From: SZUA-584 sp964441275
Lineage (GTDB): Bacteria; Bacillota; Clostridia; Christensenellales; SZUA-584
NCBI GenBank assembly: GCA_964441275.1
Contig: CAYTUG010000002.1
Coordinates: forward strand, 62,001 to 126,000
Direction of reading: 5' to 3'
DNA: 64,000 nt
A program made the translations under genes and the position numbers. The notes under the pieces are model-generated. The model searched no databases. It had not been told where the DNA came from and saw only the letters and a list, made by a program, of their open reading frames with translations. Shown one piece after another: positions 7,354-17,400 of this stretch (its first letter is position 1; each line of letters starts with the position of its first letter).

Positions 7354-9348
7354 ATGACAAAAGGTGATTCAATATTAGATGTATATTTGTTTGAGAATGA
7401 GCAACTTTTGGATGATTTAGAATCCTTATTGCTTGTATGCGAAAAGCAAGGATCATTTTCAGCCGAACATATTGCAGATATTTTTCGTATTCTGCATACA
7501 ATAAAAGGCTCGTCCGCGATGATGAACTTTGATAATATCACTTCACTTTCACACGTTCTTGAGGATTTGTTTGGATACCTGAGAGAACACAATGCCCGAG
7601 CGGACGATCATCGCAAAATCAACGAACTTGTATTTGCTTCTCTTGATGCAATAAAGGCCGAACTAAACAAAATCCAAATAACCGGTAAACCGGATAGCGA
7701 TTTAAGCGCACTTACGGCAAAGGTCAAAGACTTTTTTGACGTTCTTACGCAGCGTAAGGAAGCTCCCTCGGAAGATGAAGAAACCAGTTCGGACCAGCTC
7801 TTTTCAAACCTAAAAGAATTTGCAGCAGGTCAGCTTTGCTATAAGGCGCAAGTATTTTTCGAAAAAGAAAGCCGCATGGAAAATATCCGAGCGCTTGGCA
7901 TCGTAAAATCCGTTGAAAAGCTGTGTTCAAGGATTTCCACCGTCCCGCGCGACTTGCTTGGGGAGCACAGCGATGAAGAAATTGTAGATAATGGTTTTAT
8001 TCTTTATATGCTGTCGGACGAATCTTACGATACGCTAAACAACAAAATCCGCGAGGCGTTCTTTATAAGAGAGTACAAACTGGAGCTGCTTGATGACTCT
8101 TCGCCGGAAGCGGAAGCCATCATATTAAAAAGCAGGGAGCCCAGGGCAAGAACGACCACAGTGGAAGCGGCGCATACCGGAAAACAAAATTATATGAGCG
8201 TTAACTTAAGCAAGCTTGACAACCTTATGGATATAGTGGGTGAAATAGTTATCACAGAATCAACGGTGACCCAAAACCCGGAGATTGTGGGGTTAAACCT
8301 TGATAGTTTCGATAAGGCTTCAAGGCAATTGAGAAAGCTGACCGATGATCTTCAGGATATTGTAATGTCAATACGAATGATTCCCGTTTCAACCACTTTT
8401 TATAGAATGGAACGTATCATCCGGGATATTTCGACCAAGACAAAAAAACAGGCGAATCTTATCATAAAAGGCGAGAATACCGAACTTGACAAAAACGTGC
8501 TGGACAACCTTTCAGACCCAATAATGCACATTGTACGAAATTCAATGGACCATGGCTTAGAAGATGCCGAAGAGCGCGAAAAACTCGGCAAAAGCAGCGT
8601 AGGCCAAATTACCCTTGAAGCGTTTAATTTGGGCAGCGATGTTATTATAACCATTACTGACGACGGACGCGGGCTTAACAAAGACGCGCTCATTAAAAAG
8701 GGGCTTGCACTTGGTCTGATTAATAAACCCGCAAGCGAGATTACTGAACAGGAAGCCTTTTCGCTGATATTTGCTTCCGGTTTTTCGACAAAAGAAAATG
8801 TTACCGAGTATTCAGGACGCGGCGTCGGCATGGACGTGGTGATGAAAAACATTGAAAAGCTTGGCGGCTCTATAAGCGTTAACAGCGTTGCTAACCAAGG
8901 CACAACAGTCCGGATCCGCATACCGCTCACCCTCGCAATAATAAACGGAATGGTGGTTTCGGTTGGGCGGCATATGTTTATCTTGCCTTTGCTTTCAATA
9001 AAAGAAGCTTTCATGCCCAACAAAAGCGAGACATTTATAGACCCCGACGGAAATGAAATGATACACACAAGGGGTAGCTGTTTTCCAATTTTACGCCTAC
9101 ACAAGGCGTTCGGGATTGATACTTCGGTAACGGATATTGAAAAAGGCATGTTGATTCATCTTGAAGATCAGCATCAGGCCTATTGTCTTTTCGTCGACAC
9201 ATTGGTTGGAGAACAACAAATAGTGGTAAAACCGCTGCCGGCATTTCTGTCCAATATTTTAGGTCAAACGAAAAGCGTTTCGGGTTGTACAATACTTGGG
9301 GATGGAAACGTATGCCTAATCTTGGATATAGGCGGATTAATGAGTTAA
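7354..9348 (+). CDS. cheA: Chemotaxis histidine kinase CheA
   Basis: CheA phosphorylates CheY in response to receptor signals. The 664-residue product has an Hpt domain with H48 in ILHTIKGSSAMM and a CheY-binding P2-like domain (about 140-255). The dimerisation helices lie near 285-350. The ATPase domain has an N-box (IMHIVRNSMDHGLE), a G1 box (DDGRGLNKDAL) and a G2 box (SGRGVGMDVV). A CheW-like C-terminal domain runs from about 525 on. No cheW, cheB or cheR is in the window, so the partners are encoded elsewhere. Confidence 0.97.
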   Translation: MTKGDSILDVYLFENEQLLDDLESLLLVCEKQGSFSAEHIADIFRILHTIKGSSAMMNFDNITSLSHVLEDLFGYLREHNARADDHRKINELVFASLDAIKAELNKIQITGKPDSDLSALTAKVKDFFDVLTQRKEAPSEDEETSSDQLFSNLKEFAAGQLCYKAQVFFEKESRMENIRALGIVKSVEKLCSRISTVPRDLLGEHSDEEIVDNGFILYMLSDESYDTLNNKIREAFFIREYKLELLDDSSPEAEAIILKSREPRARTTTVEAAHTGKQNYMSVNLSKLDNLMDIVGEIVITESTVTQNPEIVGLNLDSFDKASRQLRKLTDDLQDIVMSIRMIPVSTTFYRMERIIRDISTKTKKQANLIIKGENTELDKNVLDNLSDPIMHIVRNSMDHGLEDAEEREKLGKSSVGQITLEAFNLGSDVIITITDDGRGLNKDALIKKGLALGLINKPASEITEQEAFSLIFASGFSTKENVTEYSGRGVGMDVVMKNIEKLGGSISVNSVANQGTTVRIRIPLTLAIINGMVVSVGRHMFILPLLSIKEAFMPNKSETFIDPDGNEMIHTRGSCFPILRLHKAFGIDTSVTDIEKGMLIHLEDQHQAYCLFVDTLVGEQQIVVKPLPAFLSNILGQTKSVSGCTILGDGNVCLILDIGGLMS

Positions 9349-9354
9349 AGATTT

Positions 9355-10428
9355 ATGAGATACGTACCGGTTAAACATCTGCGCAGCGGACATAAATTAG
9401 CTTCTGATCTCGTACTTTCGAGGAATAGAATTTTATTGCGCAAAGGACGAGTTTTATCAGATTCGCTGATAAAGAAAATTGGTGAGCTTGGCTATCAAGG
9501 TCTCTATATTGACGATGAAATCTCAAAAGGGCTTTTTGTCAACGATGTTGTAAATACCGAGCTTAAAATGACCTTAAAAAACGAGCTCCAGTCTTTGCTT
9601 GACAGCACAAATACCAACCGTCCAAATTCGCTTAAATTGCGGATGAAAACCATAGATAAACTGCTGCAATATACGATTGATGAAATGCTGCATTCCGATC
9701 AGATAATGGTCAACATGGTGGATTTGAGAACATATGACGACTATACCTATAGCCACAGTTTAAACGTTGCAATACTATCAATAATTGTTGGCATAACGAT
9801 TGGATACAGCAAAAAAGAGCTTCACAGCCTTGCGGTCGGGGCATTGCTGCACGATACGGGCAAAATGTTTGTCGACAAGGAAATATTAAACAAGCCCGCA
9901 AGGCTTACCACTGATGAGTTTGACGAAATGAAAAGGCACAGCGAGCTTGGATACAACTATCTTTGCGATAATATCGATATCCCCGAAGAATCAAAGATGA
10001 CGGCTTTGCAGCATCACGAACAGTTTAGCGGACAAGGCTATCCTTATGGGCTGTCGGGGGACGAAATCCATTCATTTAGCCGCATAATAGGCGTAGTAGA
10101 CGTTTTCGATGCACTCACGGCGGACAGGCCGTATCGCAAAGCGATGCTGCCGTCCGATGCGCTTGAATACATTATGGGAGGATACAGCACGATGTTTGAC
10201 CCTAATGTAGTAAGCGCGCTTACACGGAAGATTGCGCCTTATCCTATAGGCACATGCGTTAAGTTGAGTTCGGAGCAGATAGGCATAGTAGTTAAAAATT
10301 ATGAAAATGCCAGTTTAAGGCCTGTTGTCAAACTTCTCATCGATGGTAAACCCACTGAAAAATATATCGATTTGGCTAACGACAGGGCAGCTCTAAACGT
10401 AACAATACAGGGAATAGTAAACTACTGA
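9355..10428 (+). CDS. HD-GYP domain protein (probable cyclic-di-GMP phosphodiesterase)
   Basis: The 357-residue product has an N-terminal region of about 120 residues, seen in many stand-alone HD-GYP proteins, then an HD-GYP domain. Visible metal and active-site motifs are HSLNVA, ALLHDTGK, HHEQFSGQGYPYGL and IIGVVDVFDALTADRPYR. A final beta-rich segment (about 300-357) resembles a small C-terminal cap. Family members hydrolyse cyclic di-GMP. It starts 6 nt after cheA with only a weak AAAGA site, so it is probably read through from cheA. This places c-di-GMP turnover in the chemotaxis operon. Confidence 0.9.
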   Translation: MRYVPVKHLRSGHKLASDLVLSRNRILLRKGRVLSDSLIKKIGELGYQGLYIDDEISKGLFVNDVVNTELKMTLKNELQSLLDSTNTNRPNSLKLRMKTIDKLLQYTIDEMLHSDQIMVNMVDLRTYDDYTYSHSLNVAILSIIVGITIGYSKKELHSLAVGALLHDTGKMFVDKEILNKPARLTTDEFDEMKRHSELGYNYLCDNIDIPEESKMTALQHHEQFSGQGYPYGLSGDEIHSFSRIIGVVDVFDALTADRPYRKAMLPSDALEYIMGGYSTMFDPNVVSALTRKIAPYPIGTCVKLSSEQIGIVVKNYENASLRPVVKLLIDGKPTEKYIDLANDRAALNVTIQGIVNY

Positions 10429-10429
10429 T

Positions 10430-10480
10430 AAAGTGTTTTCGCTTGCTATAAAATTATAATCAAGCCAACACTTTCATTTT
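10430..10480. terminator. Bidirectional hairpin terminator between HD-GYP gene and addA
   Basis: AAAGTGTT pairs with AACACTTT, with an inner GCTTG/CAAGC stem and an A/T-rich loop. A TCATTTT tail follows on plus. It lies in the 73-bp gap between convergent genes. Confidence 0.65.
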
Positions 10481-10501
10481 GCAATTGCGCATTCGATTCG
10501 T

Positions 10502-13500
10502 TCAGCTTAACCGAACAGCAATGCCTGCCGAAAGATAATATATATATTTTTGTGCAACGGGCATTTTAGTTATCAGCTCTAAAGCCTTCGCGTACAATTT
10601 AAGCTGCAATCCATACTTTTTCGCCGCCTCGGGCGCGTTGTTCGCATCTATTCTGTCTGTCTTATAATCTACTATTACCCAACAGCCGTTTTCAATAAAA
10701 CATAAATCTATTATTCCCTGCACAATCACCGTCTCTTGCGAGTCCTGTTTTAAACCGCATTCGGCCGCGCTTATCCCGCAACAAAAAGACTGCTCAAAAA
10801 GGTGCTTGGATTGGCGCGCACGCTGCGCCAAATCGCTTTTTAGAAACCCGCATATAGACTCAATATCAATGTAAGCTCTAAAATCTGCCGCAATTATTTT
10901 TTGTTTTTCAAGCTCTGATATCTTCTCTTCTATCTGCTGCTCAGTTTTTGGCTCAAGCCCGATGTGTTCTATCACGCTATGCATCAGTGTGCCGCGCTGA
11001 GCCGCACTGATACCTTCCGATTCATGGTTAATGTTAGCCCGAATTATTAAATCTTTTTCCTCTAATCTTTTTAACGCGGATACGCTCACTTTTGACGCAA
11101 CCCCAATATCGTTTTCATACGGATAACCGGAATAAACATCTTGCGCCCGCACTTTGCCTGCCCGGATAAAAATACTTTCAAGCTGCGCCGCTTTATCCAA
11201 CTGCTGTTCAACATTATTATTGTTCTGCGATATTTTAAGCGTATCGCCATTTGATATTTCAACAATTTCTTCTAAGTCCGTACCAACGTCTTTACACATC
11301 ATTTGCACCGCAGGCATCAGCAAATCGAAATGTGTATAAGCACTATGCTGCCATCCTATGGGTTTATCCTCGCGCCAAGCATCCTTGATTTGCGCCCCGG
11401 CGCCAAGCACAATAAGCCTTTGCCGCGCACGTGTCATGCCTACATATAACAGCCTTATTGTTTCGCTAATCTTTTCTTGCACAATCCCGCGCGCAACCGC
11501 ATATCTGTGGAAAGTCGGCGTTCTTATGTTAGACTTGGCATCAAGGATATCAAGCGCCAAACCTAAACCGCGCCCTACAAGCACCGCCCCTTTTGTATCC
11601 CGCTGGTCGATAACCTTGTGCATACCGGTAAGCACCACCGCCCTAAATTCAAGCCCCTTAGATTTGTGTATGGTAGTCAAATAAACCCCGTCTGCATTTT
11701 TCGGGCTTTGCTGCACATCGTAAGCCGCGCTAAACCTGCTTGCAACAGTTATCGCATCGGCAATACAAACACTTTTTTGAGAAGCAACCGAATCAATAAA
11801 TGCGGATATCGCGGCGTCACCCTCGGCGCCCTCGGGCGATGTCAACGCATAATCCTTAAGCCGAATTTGTTCCCTCAGCCAACATAAAAAATCCGGCAGC
11901 CTCATACATTCGCTTAAGCTTTTGTATTTTTCAATCTTTGACAAAAAATTCTTAACCTTTTTGCCAAGAGTTGTTTTTTGCTCGAAAGCGTTTACGGCAC
12001 TAAAAAAACTTTTGGTTTCGCGCGGGTTGTTTGCAATTCTAATCGCTGCAAGTTCGGGTTCGGTGAACGAAAAATAAGGATAGCGCATTACGCTTAAAAT
12101 CGCTATATCGTCTTCAATTTTGTCGATAATTTTAAGCAGGCTTACAAAAACCCAAAGCTCGGGGCGGCTTAATTCGCCTGCCGCGAACCCTTTTGCAACC
12201 GGTATTCCTGCGGCGCCCAAAGCGGCAAAAATCCGGTTTCCCGAACTGCTTAGCTCGGGCCTTAAAACCGCTATTTCGTTATAGGCAAACCCTTGGGTTA
12301 ACAGCAAATCTATTTGTTTTATTATCTCGTCAATCTCTGCGCTCAGATTATCCTTTTGCTCGTCATTCGCCAACACTATTGAAACTTTGCCTTGGCTTTG
12401 CAGTCCGGCCTTTAGCATCTGGCCGCCTGAATATTCTATGCCCCCTGCGCCTATGCTTATCATGTTTTTCATAACACCGTTGACAAACTCAATTACGGCG
12501 GGCGCGCTTCTGTAATTTGTGTTCATTTCGATAAGCCCGGCGGATTTAAGCTGCTTGCATCTTAACAGCAGCAAATCGGGGTTAGACTCACGAAAAGTGT
12601 AAATGCATTGTTTTGCATCCCCAACTAAAAAGTCGTTTCCTTCGCGTTGAAGTTTTGATATTATCGCATGCTGCACACCGTTTATATCCTGATATTCATC
12701 TACAAATACGTGGTCGTACCTTTCACGGTATTTTAATGCAACATCGTTTACCGAAAGCGCCCGCAATGCCAAATGCATTGTATCGTCATGATCCAAAAGA
12801 TTTTTCGAGCGCTTTAGGCTCGCGTATCTTTCCATAAATATTTGAGTTAATCCTATAAAAAACTTCCCGTCTTGCCCGGTCGACAAAATTTCATTTTTAA
12901 TCTTGTCTCTAAAATCGCCTTCGTACAATCGCAGATTATCAAAAAACCCGTTTGCTCTTACAGTACACCTTGCGCTTAGGTTATTTGGCGCCCCTTTTAT
13001 CTTAATATTTACAATTGATGCACGCGGCAGGCAAACATTGTTTATATCCAAGTTCTTTATCTGCTCAAAAAACAACTGGGCATCTTGTTCGCACAAATCC
13101 GCCTGCTCAGCAAACCCGCTTTCCCGCCAAACAGCGATGCGTTCTTCCAAAACAGGCAGCGCATAATGTGCCGCCTCTCTCACCATACCGCAATACTGCT
13201 CATAAAGAGCAGAAATAAAATCATCGCTATCAAAGTTAGAGCTTGCATTGTCAAGCCATCCTATCGGGTCGTTCAAACTTATGGCGCGCGAAAAAACAGA
13301 ATATATTATTTCTTGTATTTTGCTTGTATCGGCACGCGCGGCATACTTTTTTATAACGGAATAAAAGCTTTCTTGTTGCATGGCATAATCGATTGATTGT
13401 TCAAATGCTGTTTGTTTTAGTCGTGCGGATTGAGATTCGTCGGCAATCGCAAAAGAGGGGGAAGTCCCTGCGTAAATAAAGTTTTCTCGTATAAGTTTAC

Positions 13501-13807
13501 CGCAAAATGCATGAAGCGTCGATATGTCCGCAAATGCGCATTTTTCCGCCTGCGCCGCAAACCGGGGCGATACGGCGCTTGTTTGCTCAAGCCGCTTATA
13601 AATTCGCTCTCGCATTTCACTTGCCGCTAAATTAGTAAAAGTAACTATCAGCATACGCTCAATGTCTTCGCCTTCTTCCACAAGCTTTAATACCCGCTCG
13701 GTCAAAACGCTTGTTTTGCCACTTCCGGCGGCGGCCGAAACTACAACGCTTTTACCCCTGGCGTAAATAGCCTGTTTTTGCTCAGCGTTCCATTCACGCA
13801 TTGTCAT
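10502..13807 (-). CDS. addA: ATP-dependent helicase/nuclease subunit A
   Basis: AddA is the 3'-5' helicase and nuclease subunit of the AddAB double-strand-break resection enzyme. The product of about 1101 residues starts with the Q-like WNAEQKQAI and Walker A AAAGSGKTSVL. It continues with helicase motifs VFVDEYQDINGVQ, TIHKSKGLEF and LLYVGMTRARQRL. It ends with a RecB-family nuclease domain (IDLCFIENGCW, VDYKTDR). I chose the ATG at 13807 because AAAGGAG lies 7 nt upstream; a TTG at 13840 is in frame but lacks such a site. It overlaps the end of addB by 14 bp. Confidence 0.96.
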   Translation of the reverse strand: MTMREWNAEQKQAIYARGKSVVVSAAAGSGKTSVLTERVLKLVEEGEDIERMLIVTFTNLAASEMRERIYKRLEQTSAVSPRFAAQAEKCAFADISTLHAFCGKLIRENFIYAGTSPSFAIADESQSARLKQTAFEQSIDYAMQQESFYSVIKKYAARADTSKIQEIIYSVFSRAISLNDPIGWLDNASSNFDSDDFISALYEQYCGMVREAAHYALPVLEERIAVWRESGFAEQADLCEQDAQLFFEQIKNLDINNVCLPRASIVNIKIKGAPNNLSARCTVRANGFFDNLRLYEGDFRDKIKNEILSTGQDGKFFIGLTQIFMERYASLKRSKNLLDHDDTMHLALRALSVNDVALKYRERYDHVFVDEYQDINGVQHAIISKLQREGNDFLVGDAKQCIYTFRESNPDLLLLRCKQLKSAGLIEMNTNYRSAPAVIEFVNGVMKNMISIGAGGIEYSGGQMLKAGLQSQGKVSIVLANDEQKDNLSAEIDEIIKQIDLLLTQGFAYNEIAVLRPELSSSGNRIFAALGAAGIPVAKGFAAGELSRPELWVFVSLLKIIDKIEDDIAILSVMRYPYFSFTEPELAAIRIANNPRETKSFFSAVNAFEQKTTLGKKVKNFLSKIEKYKSLSECMRLPDFLCWLREQIRLKDYALTSPEGAEGDAAISAFIDSVASQKSVCIADAITVASRFSAAYDVQQSPKNADGVYLTTIHKSKGLEFRAVVLTGMHKVIDQRDTKGAVLVGRGLGLALDILDAKSNIRTPTFHRYAVARGIVQEKISETIRLLYVGMTRARQRLIVLGAGAQIKDAWREDKPIGWQHSAYTHFDLLMPAVQMMCKDVGTDLEEIVEISNGDTLKISQNNNNVEQQLDKAAQLESIFIRAGKVRAQDVYSGYPYENDIGVASKVSVSALKRLEEKDLIIRANINHESEGISAAQRGTLMHSVIEHIGLEPKTEQQIEEKISELEKQKIIAADFRAYIDIESICGFLKSDLAQRARQSKHLFEQSFCCGISAAECGLKQDSQETVIVQGIIDLCFIENGCWVIVDYKTDRIDANNAPEAAKKYGLQLKLYAKALELITKMPVAQKYIYYLSAGIAVRLS

Positions 13808-16800
13808 TTTTAAACTCCTTTTCAAGAAGCGTGCGGTCAAAGTACACTTTTTCCCTTATTGTGTTACCATCATAGCTCTCGTTAACCCGACATATGCTGT
13901 TGTAGCCGCAATACGCACACGCATTTTCGGTCGGGCTTATGCTGACATCCCCGCTAAATATTCTTTTTGCCGAATCTTTTATCAGTTTACGAACAAATAG
14001 GCAAAGCGCGTCTATTTCCTGCGCCGTAAACTGTCTTGCGGCGCCGCGTCCGTTTAATTCCCCCTTAAGCGTAACCGCTTGGTCTATAGCCAAATAACCG
14101 CCTTTTGGCGTTATTGCGCTAAAATCTGTAATCACTTTAACGTCAGATAAGGATATTCCCAACATCCTTGATTCTTTTTGCCCCTGCTCTTCACTTTCGT
14201 AAAACTGTCCGCCAATCTTCATGTAATAAGCCCCGACGGGATTTAAATCCGCATAACAACGCTTGGCGGCATCTAAGTAAACTATTAACTGAATAGCCGT
14301 CCCCGCCGCAACAGCGTTCAAATCCGGTCTGGTTTTTGACGACTTATAATCAACAATACGAAAATATTCACCGGCTTTATCAACCCTGTCAATCTTGCCG
14401 GTAATAATTATATTGCCCGTTTCATCGACAATCTCGTTTTCAAATATCAATTCGCTCGCAAAAATTTTAGCGTTGCTTCCCGTCAATTGATTGCGGATTC
14501 GCAAAGCCGTATTAACAAGCTCTTTTTCAAGCTGGACCGACAATAATTCGAAGCGCCCGTCATTTGCAATTTTGCCATTTTCATATTGTTGCGCCGCCTC
14601 ACAAACCGCCTTTTTCATTCGGTCTGTTACATCGTCCTCGGGCAGCTCTTTTATATCCGCATTATCGGCAAACAATTTTTTCGTAAACACGTCAAGCGCG
14701 CAATGCATAAACGCGCCTATATCAACCCGATCATATACATAATCCCTTATATGCTCAATCTTTAGCCCATAGTCAATAAAATGCTTAAATGGGCATTCGT
14801 TAAATTTCTCTATTCTGGTGGCACTGCAGCGTATTCCGCCGTATAGCGCCGATGCCGTATTTTGGTCTAAATCCGTTGCCGCATTGGTACGTAAAAGCAA
14901 CTTTTGCGCGTATTCCCGCCAATTTGGTATCGACAAATGATAAGCGCAGCTTTGCAGCAGCCGAGTATCAACCTGCTTTTTGCGCAAAGCTTCGGACAAA
15001 CCGAAAAGCAGCTCCGATTTGATATCCGCAACGTATGCTAACGGCATCTTTGGTTTTTCCACTTTTAGTTTGGGGAAAAGCCTTTTTAACCTGTCTATAA
15101 TTACCGAAGGTTCTCCCGTCTGCAAGTTATAACTTAACACTATCCTTTCTTTCGGTTTTGCCAACACATTGTATATTTTAAGCTTTTGTTCCGCGCTGTC
15201 ATACGAACCTATGTTTACACCATATTTTCTAAAAATTTCAAGCTCCGTCGCAGGTATTATACCCGTATTATCACCGTCCCGCGAAGGCCAAACCCCATCG
15301 TGCACGCCTATAGCAAAAAGCACATCTATCCCTGGCAGGCGGGCGACAGACAAATCAAAAATGGTAACTTCATCAGTTGTGGGGGGAATAACTGCAATTT
15401 TAACTGCCTCGAACCCCGTCTTAATAAGGCTGCATAACATTTTACATGTGACCGGTGTTCTTTCGGTAATATCGGCAATGCCCTCTAAAACCTCAACGCT
15501 TTTTTCGTATATCTGTTCTGTATATAACTTTTCCGCATACCCGAAAGGCTCGGTTATACTCTCGCTGAGTTCTTTTAATTTTTCACAAACGTTTAAACTA
15601 TCAACAAATTGCCGGACGGCATTGGTTTGCGCCCGGCCATTTTCGCAGTTTAACGCCTTTGCAAGAACGCTAATTGGCTTTATTGCTATAAGGCGTATCA
15701 ATTCTAATTCCTTCGCATCGTTGCCGTAAATAAATATTTTGTTATAATGCCAACCTTTTAGTGCGTAGCGCATCGCATAACTTTTTAAATCCGCCCGCTG
15801 CTTAGGGGTTAATGGCGAATATTCGCTGTACACATAACCCTCAAAATAAGCGTAGTCCCCCGCGGCGGCGCACACGGCGCTGTACAAAAAATTAAAAAAA
15901 GTGTTTTCAGACAGCGCGCGCCTTTGGTCAATAAAGAATGGTATTTTACACTGTGCAAACACAGTTTTTAAAGAAGACAAATATTTATCGACTTCGCCTG
16001 CCACAACGGCAATATCCTTATAGCGCTTTCCTCTTTTAACTTCTTCGATAATGTTGTCTGCCAACTCTTTGATTTCTTGCTCTATATCCTTCGCCTCGAC
16101 AATGCGAACGGATTCGGGTTCTTCATCGTATGGGCAATACGGGTAGCTGTAAATATTCTCTTCTAAAAATTTGATATCTCTGCTTACAAATCTAGGGCTA
16201 ATATCAAACTGTTCGAGCCTGTCCGTAATATTTGTTTCAATGCCCGCTTCTTTTGCGGCAAGGATTAAGTTTTGCATATCCTTTTTGGAGGGTTCAAACA
16301 GGTCGGAATCAACGCCTCTCCCTTCGGTCTGGAATGCGGCGTAAGTATGTTTTGAAAGCGCGATAACCTGTTGAAGCAAACTGATAACAGCGGGCGAAAA
16401 ACTGTCCGCTCCGTCAATAAATACATATGCACCGCGCAAAAAATCTGCCTTTTTTGTTTCTCGGGCGGCAAGAGCGTACATATCGGCAATGTCCGCCTTA
16501 TCCGCGCATATTTGAATATACTTTTCGTACACGTTGGAGATATCGAGCAGTTTTTTGCCAAATGCCGTATTTTCCGCCTTATCCGCCGCCGCTTTTATGT
16601 CCCTCGGCGTTTGGCAATAGCTTTTAAGCCAGGTTAAAAGCGCAGCAAGGCTCACTTCAAAATCCGGCAGGCGGCCTGCGCCTCCAAAAGATTTTTCAAA
16701 AGCCGAAACCGCCAAATGACAGGCGTTGGCTTTTTGCGCATTTGACAAAAACGATTGACTGCCTGTTCTCTCGATTATTTTCAATGCAAGCCTTGATACG

Positions 16801-16994
16801 CTAAGCACCTCAAGCCCAAGAAAGCCTTGCACCTCGCATTCATGCATTATCCGCTTTTCGGTTTCAAATGTTAGCTGACCGGGGACAATAACGATTATTT
16901 TTTCGAAAGGATTTTTAAGAAGCTCTTTTATTTTCCCTAACAAAAACCGGCTTTTCCCACTTCCAGCTCTGCCGGTTACAACGCTAAGCTGCAA
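13794..16994 (-). CDS. addB: ATP-dependent helicase/nuclease subunit B
   Basis: AddB is the partner of AddA; it recognises Chi and cuts the other strand. The 1066-residue product begins with Walker A GRAGSGKSRFLL. It contains an inactive-helicase-like middle and a RecB-type nuclease domain with RIVDYKSSKTRPD. The Fe-S cluster cysteines are visible as NECPFKHF before the nuclease part and CAYCGYNSICR at the C-terminus. It starts at TTG with AAAGGGGGCGG upstream. addB and addA are overlapping and co-transcribed. Confidence 0.95.
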   Translation of the reverse strand: MQLSVVTGRAGSGKSRFLLGKIKELLKNPFEKIIVIVPGQLTFETEKRIMHECEVQGFLGLEVLSVSRLALKIIERTGSQSFLSNAQKANACHLAVSAFEKSFGGAGRLPDFEVSLAALLTWLKSYCQTPRDIKAAADKAENTAFGKKLLDISNVYEKYIQICADKADIADMYALAARETKKADFLRGAYVFIDGADSFSPAVISLLQQVIALSKHTYAAFQTEGRGVDSDLFEPSKKDMQNLILAAKEAGIETNITDRLEQFDISPRFVSRDIKFLEENIYSYPYCPYDEEPESVRIVEAKDIEQEIKELADNIIEEVKRGKRYKDIAVVAGEVDKYLSSLKTVFAQCKIPFFIDQRRALSENTFFNFLYSAVCAAAGDYAYFEGYVYSEYSPLTPKQRADLKSYAMRYALKGWHYNKIFIYGNDAKELELIRLIAIKPISVLAKALNCENGRAQTNAVRQFVDSLNVCEKLKELSESITEPFGYAEKLYTEQIYEKSVEVLEGIADITERTPVTCKMLCSLIKTGFEAVKIAVIPPTTDEVTIFDLSVARLPGIDVLFAIGVHDGVWPSRDGDNTGIIPATELEIFRKYGVNIGSYDSAEQKLKIYNVLAKPKERIVLSYNLQTGEPSVIIDRLKRLFPKLKVEKPKMPLAYVADIKSELLFGLSEALRKKQVDTRLLQSCAYHLSIPNWREYAQKLLLRTNAATDLDQNTASALYGGIRCSATRIEKFNECPFKHFIDYGLKIEHIRDYVYDRVDIGAFMHCALDVFTKKLFADNADIKELPEDDVTDRMKKAVCEAAQQYENGKIANDGRFELLSVQLEKELVNTALRIRNQLTGSNAKIFASELIFENEIVDETGNIIITGKIDRVDKAGEYFRIVDYKSSKTRPDLNAVAAGTAIQLIVYLDAAKRCYADLNPVGAYYMKIGGQFYESEEQGQKESRMLGISLSDVKVITDFSAITPKGGYLAIDQAVTLKGELNGRGAARQFTAQEIDALCLFVRKLIKDSAKRIFSGDVSISPTENACAYCGYNSICRVNESYDGNTIREKVYFDRTLLEKEFKNDNA

Positions 16995-17062
16995 ATTACC
17001 GCCCCCTTTGTAATAATAAGATTAGCAAAATGCATGTACCAAAAAACGTGCACGTAAATATC

Positions 17063-17085
17063 AAAAAAGCCGCGTATCAGCGGCT
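17063..17085 (-). terminator. Rho-independent terminator of the small gene at 17104-17337
   Basis: On the minus strand AGCCGC-TGATAC-GCGGCT is followed by TTTTTG. It sits 20 bp after the stop at 17104 and separates this gene from addB. Confidence 0.8.
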
Positions 17086-17103
17086 GGCTTTTGAAAGATT
17101 TCG

Positions 17104-17337
17104 TTATCCTCTAACCAGATAGTTAATCAGCAGGTTTAAATCTTCCGGCTCTGAAACAAGCAGTTCAATCTCGTCAATCTTAGCTTCCGAAAACATTTGC
17201 GTAAGCATAATGTATTGGCAAAGTGTGGATTTTAAGTTGAGCCTGTCACCCTCTGAAGTGACCAATTCAATCTTGCCCTTGCATTTTTTGAGCGTTTCAA
17301 AGAACTTCTGCGGTTCAGTGATATTTTTAATTTTCAT
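17104..17337 (-). CDS. Small conserved-looking hypothetical protein
   Basis: This is a soluble product of about 77 residues (MKIKNITEPQKFFETL...) with no signal or membrane segment. It contains an alternating Lys/Glu-rich beta-alpha pattern. I chose the ATG at 17337 because AGGAGGT lies 6 nt upstream; the frame extends to 17370 without a better start. It has its own terminator, so it is probably a monocistronic gene. I recall similar short proteins in clostridia but do not know a function and assign none. Confidence 0.7.
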   Translation of the reverse strand: MKIKNITEPQKFFETLKKCKGKIELVTSEGDRLNLKSTLCQYIMLTQMFSEAKIDEIELLVSEPEDLNLLINYLVRG

Positions 17338-17400
17338 GTTATTACCTCCTAATTCTCTTATTTGGTGCAATCACCATTCATAAGAAATAATATATCATAT

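Noticed and set aside
8400..9149. A 249-codon minus-strand frame inside cheA
   Set aside because: Antisense shadow of the conserved ATPase and CheW-like domains.
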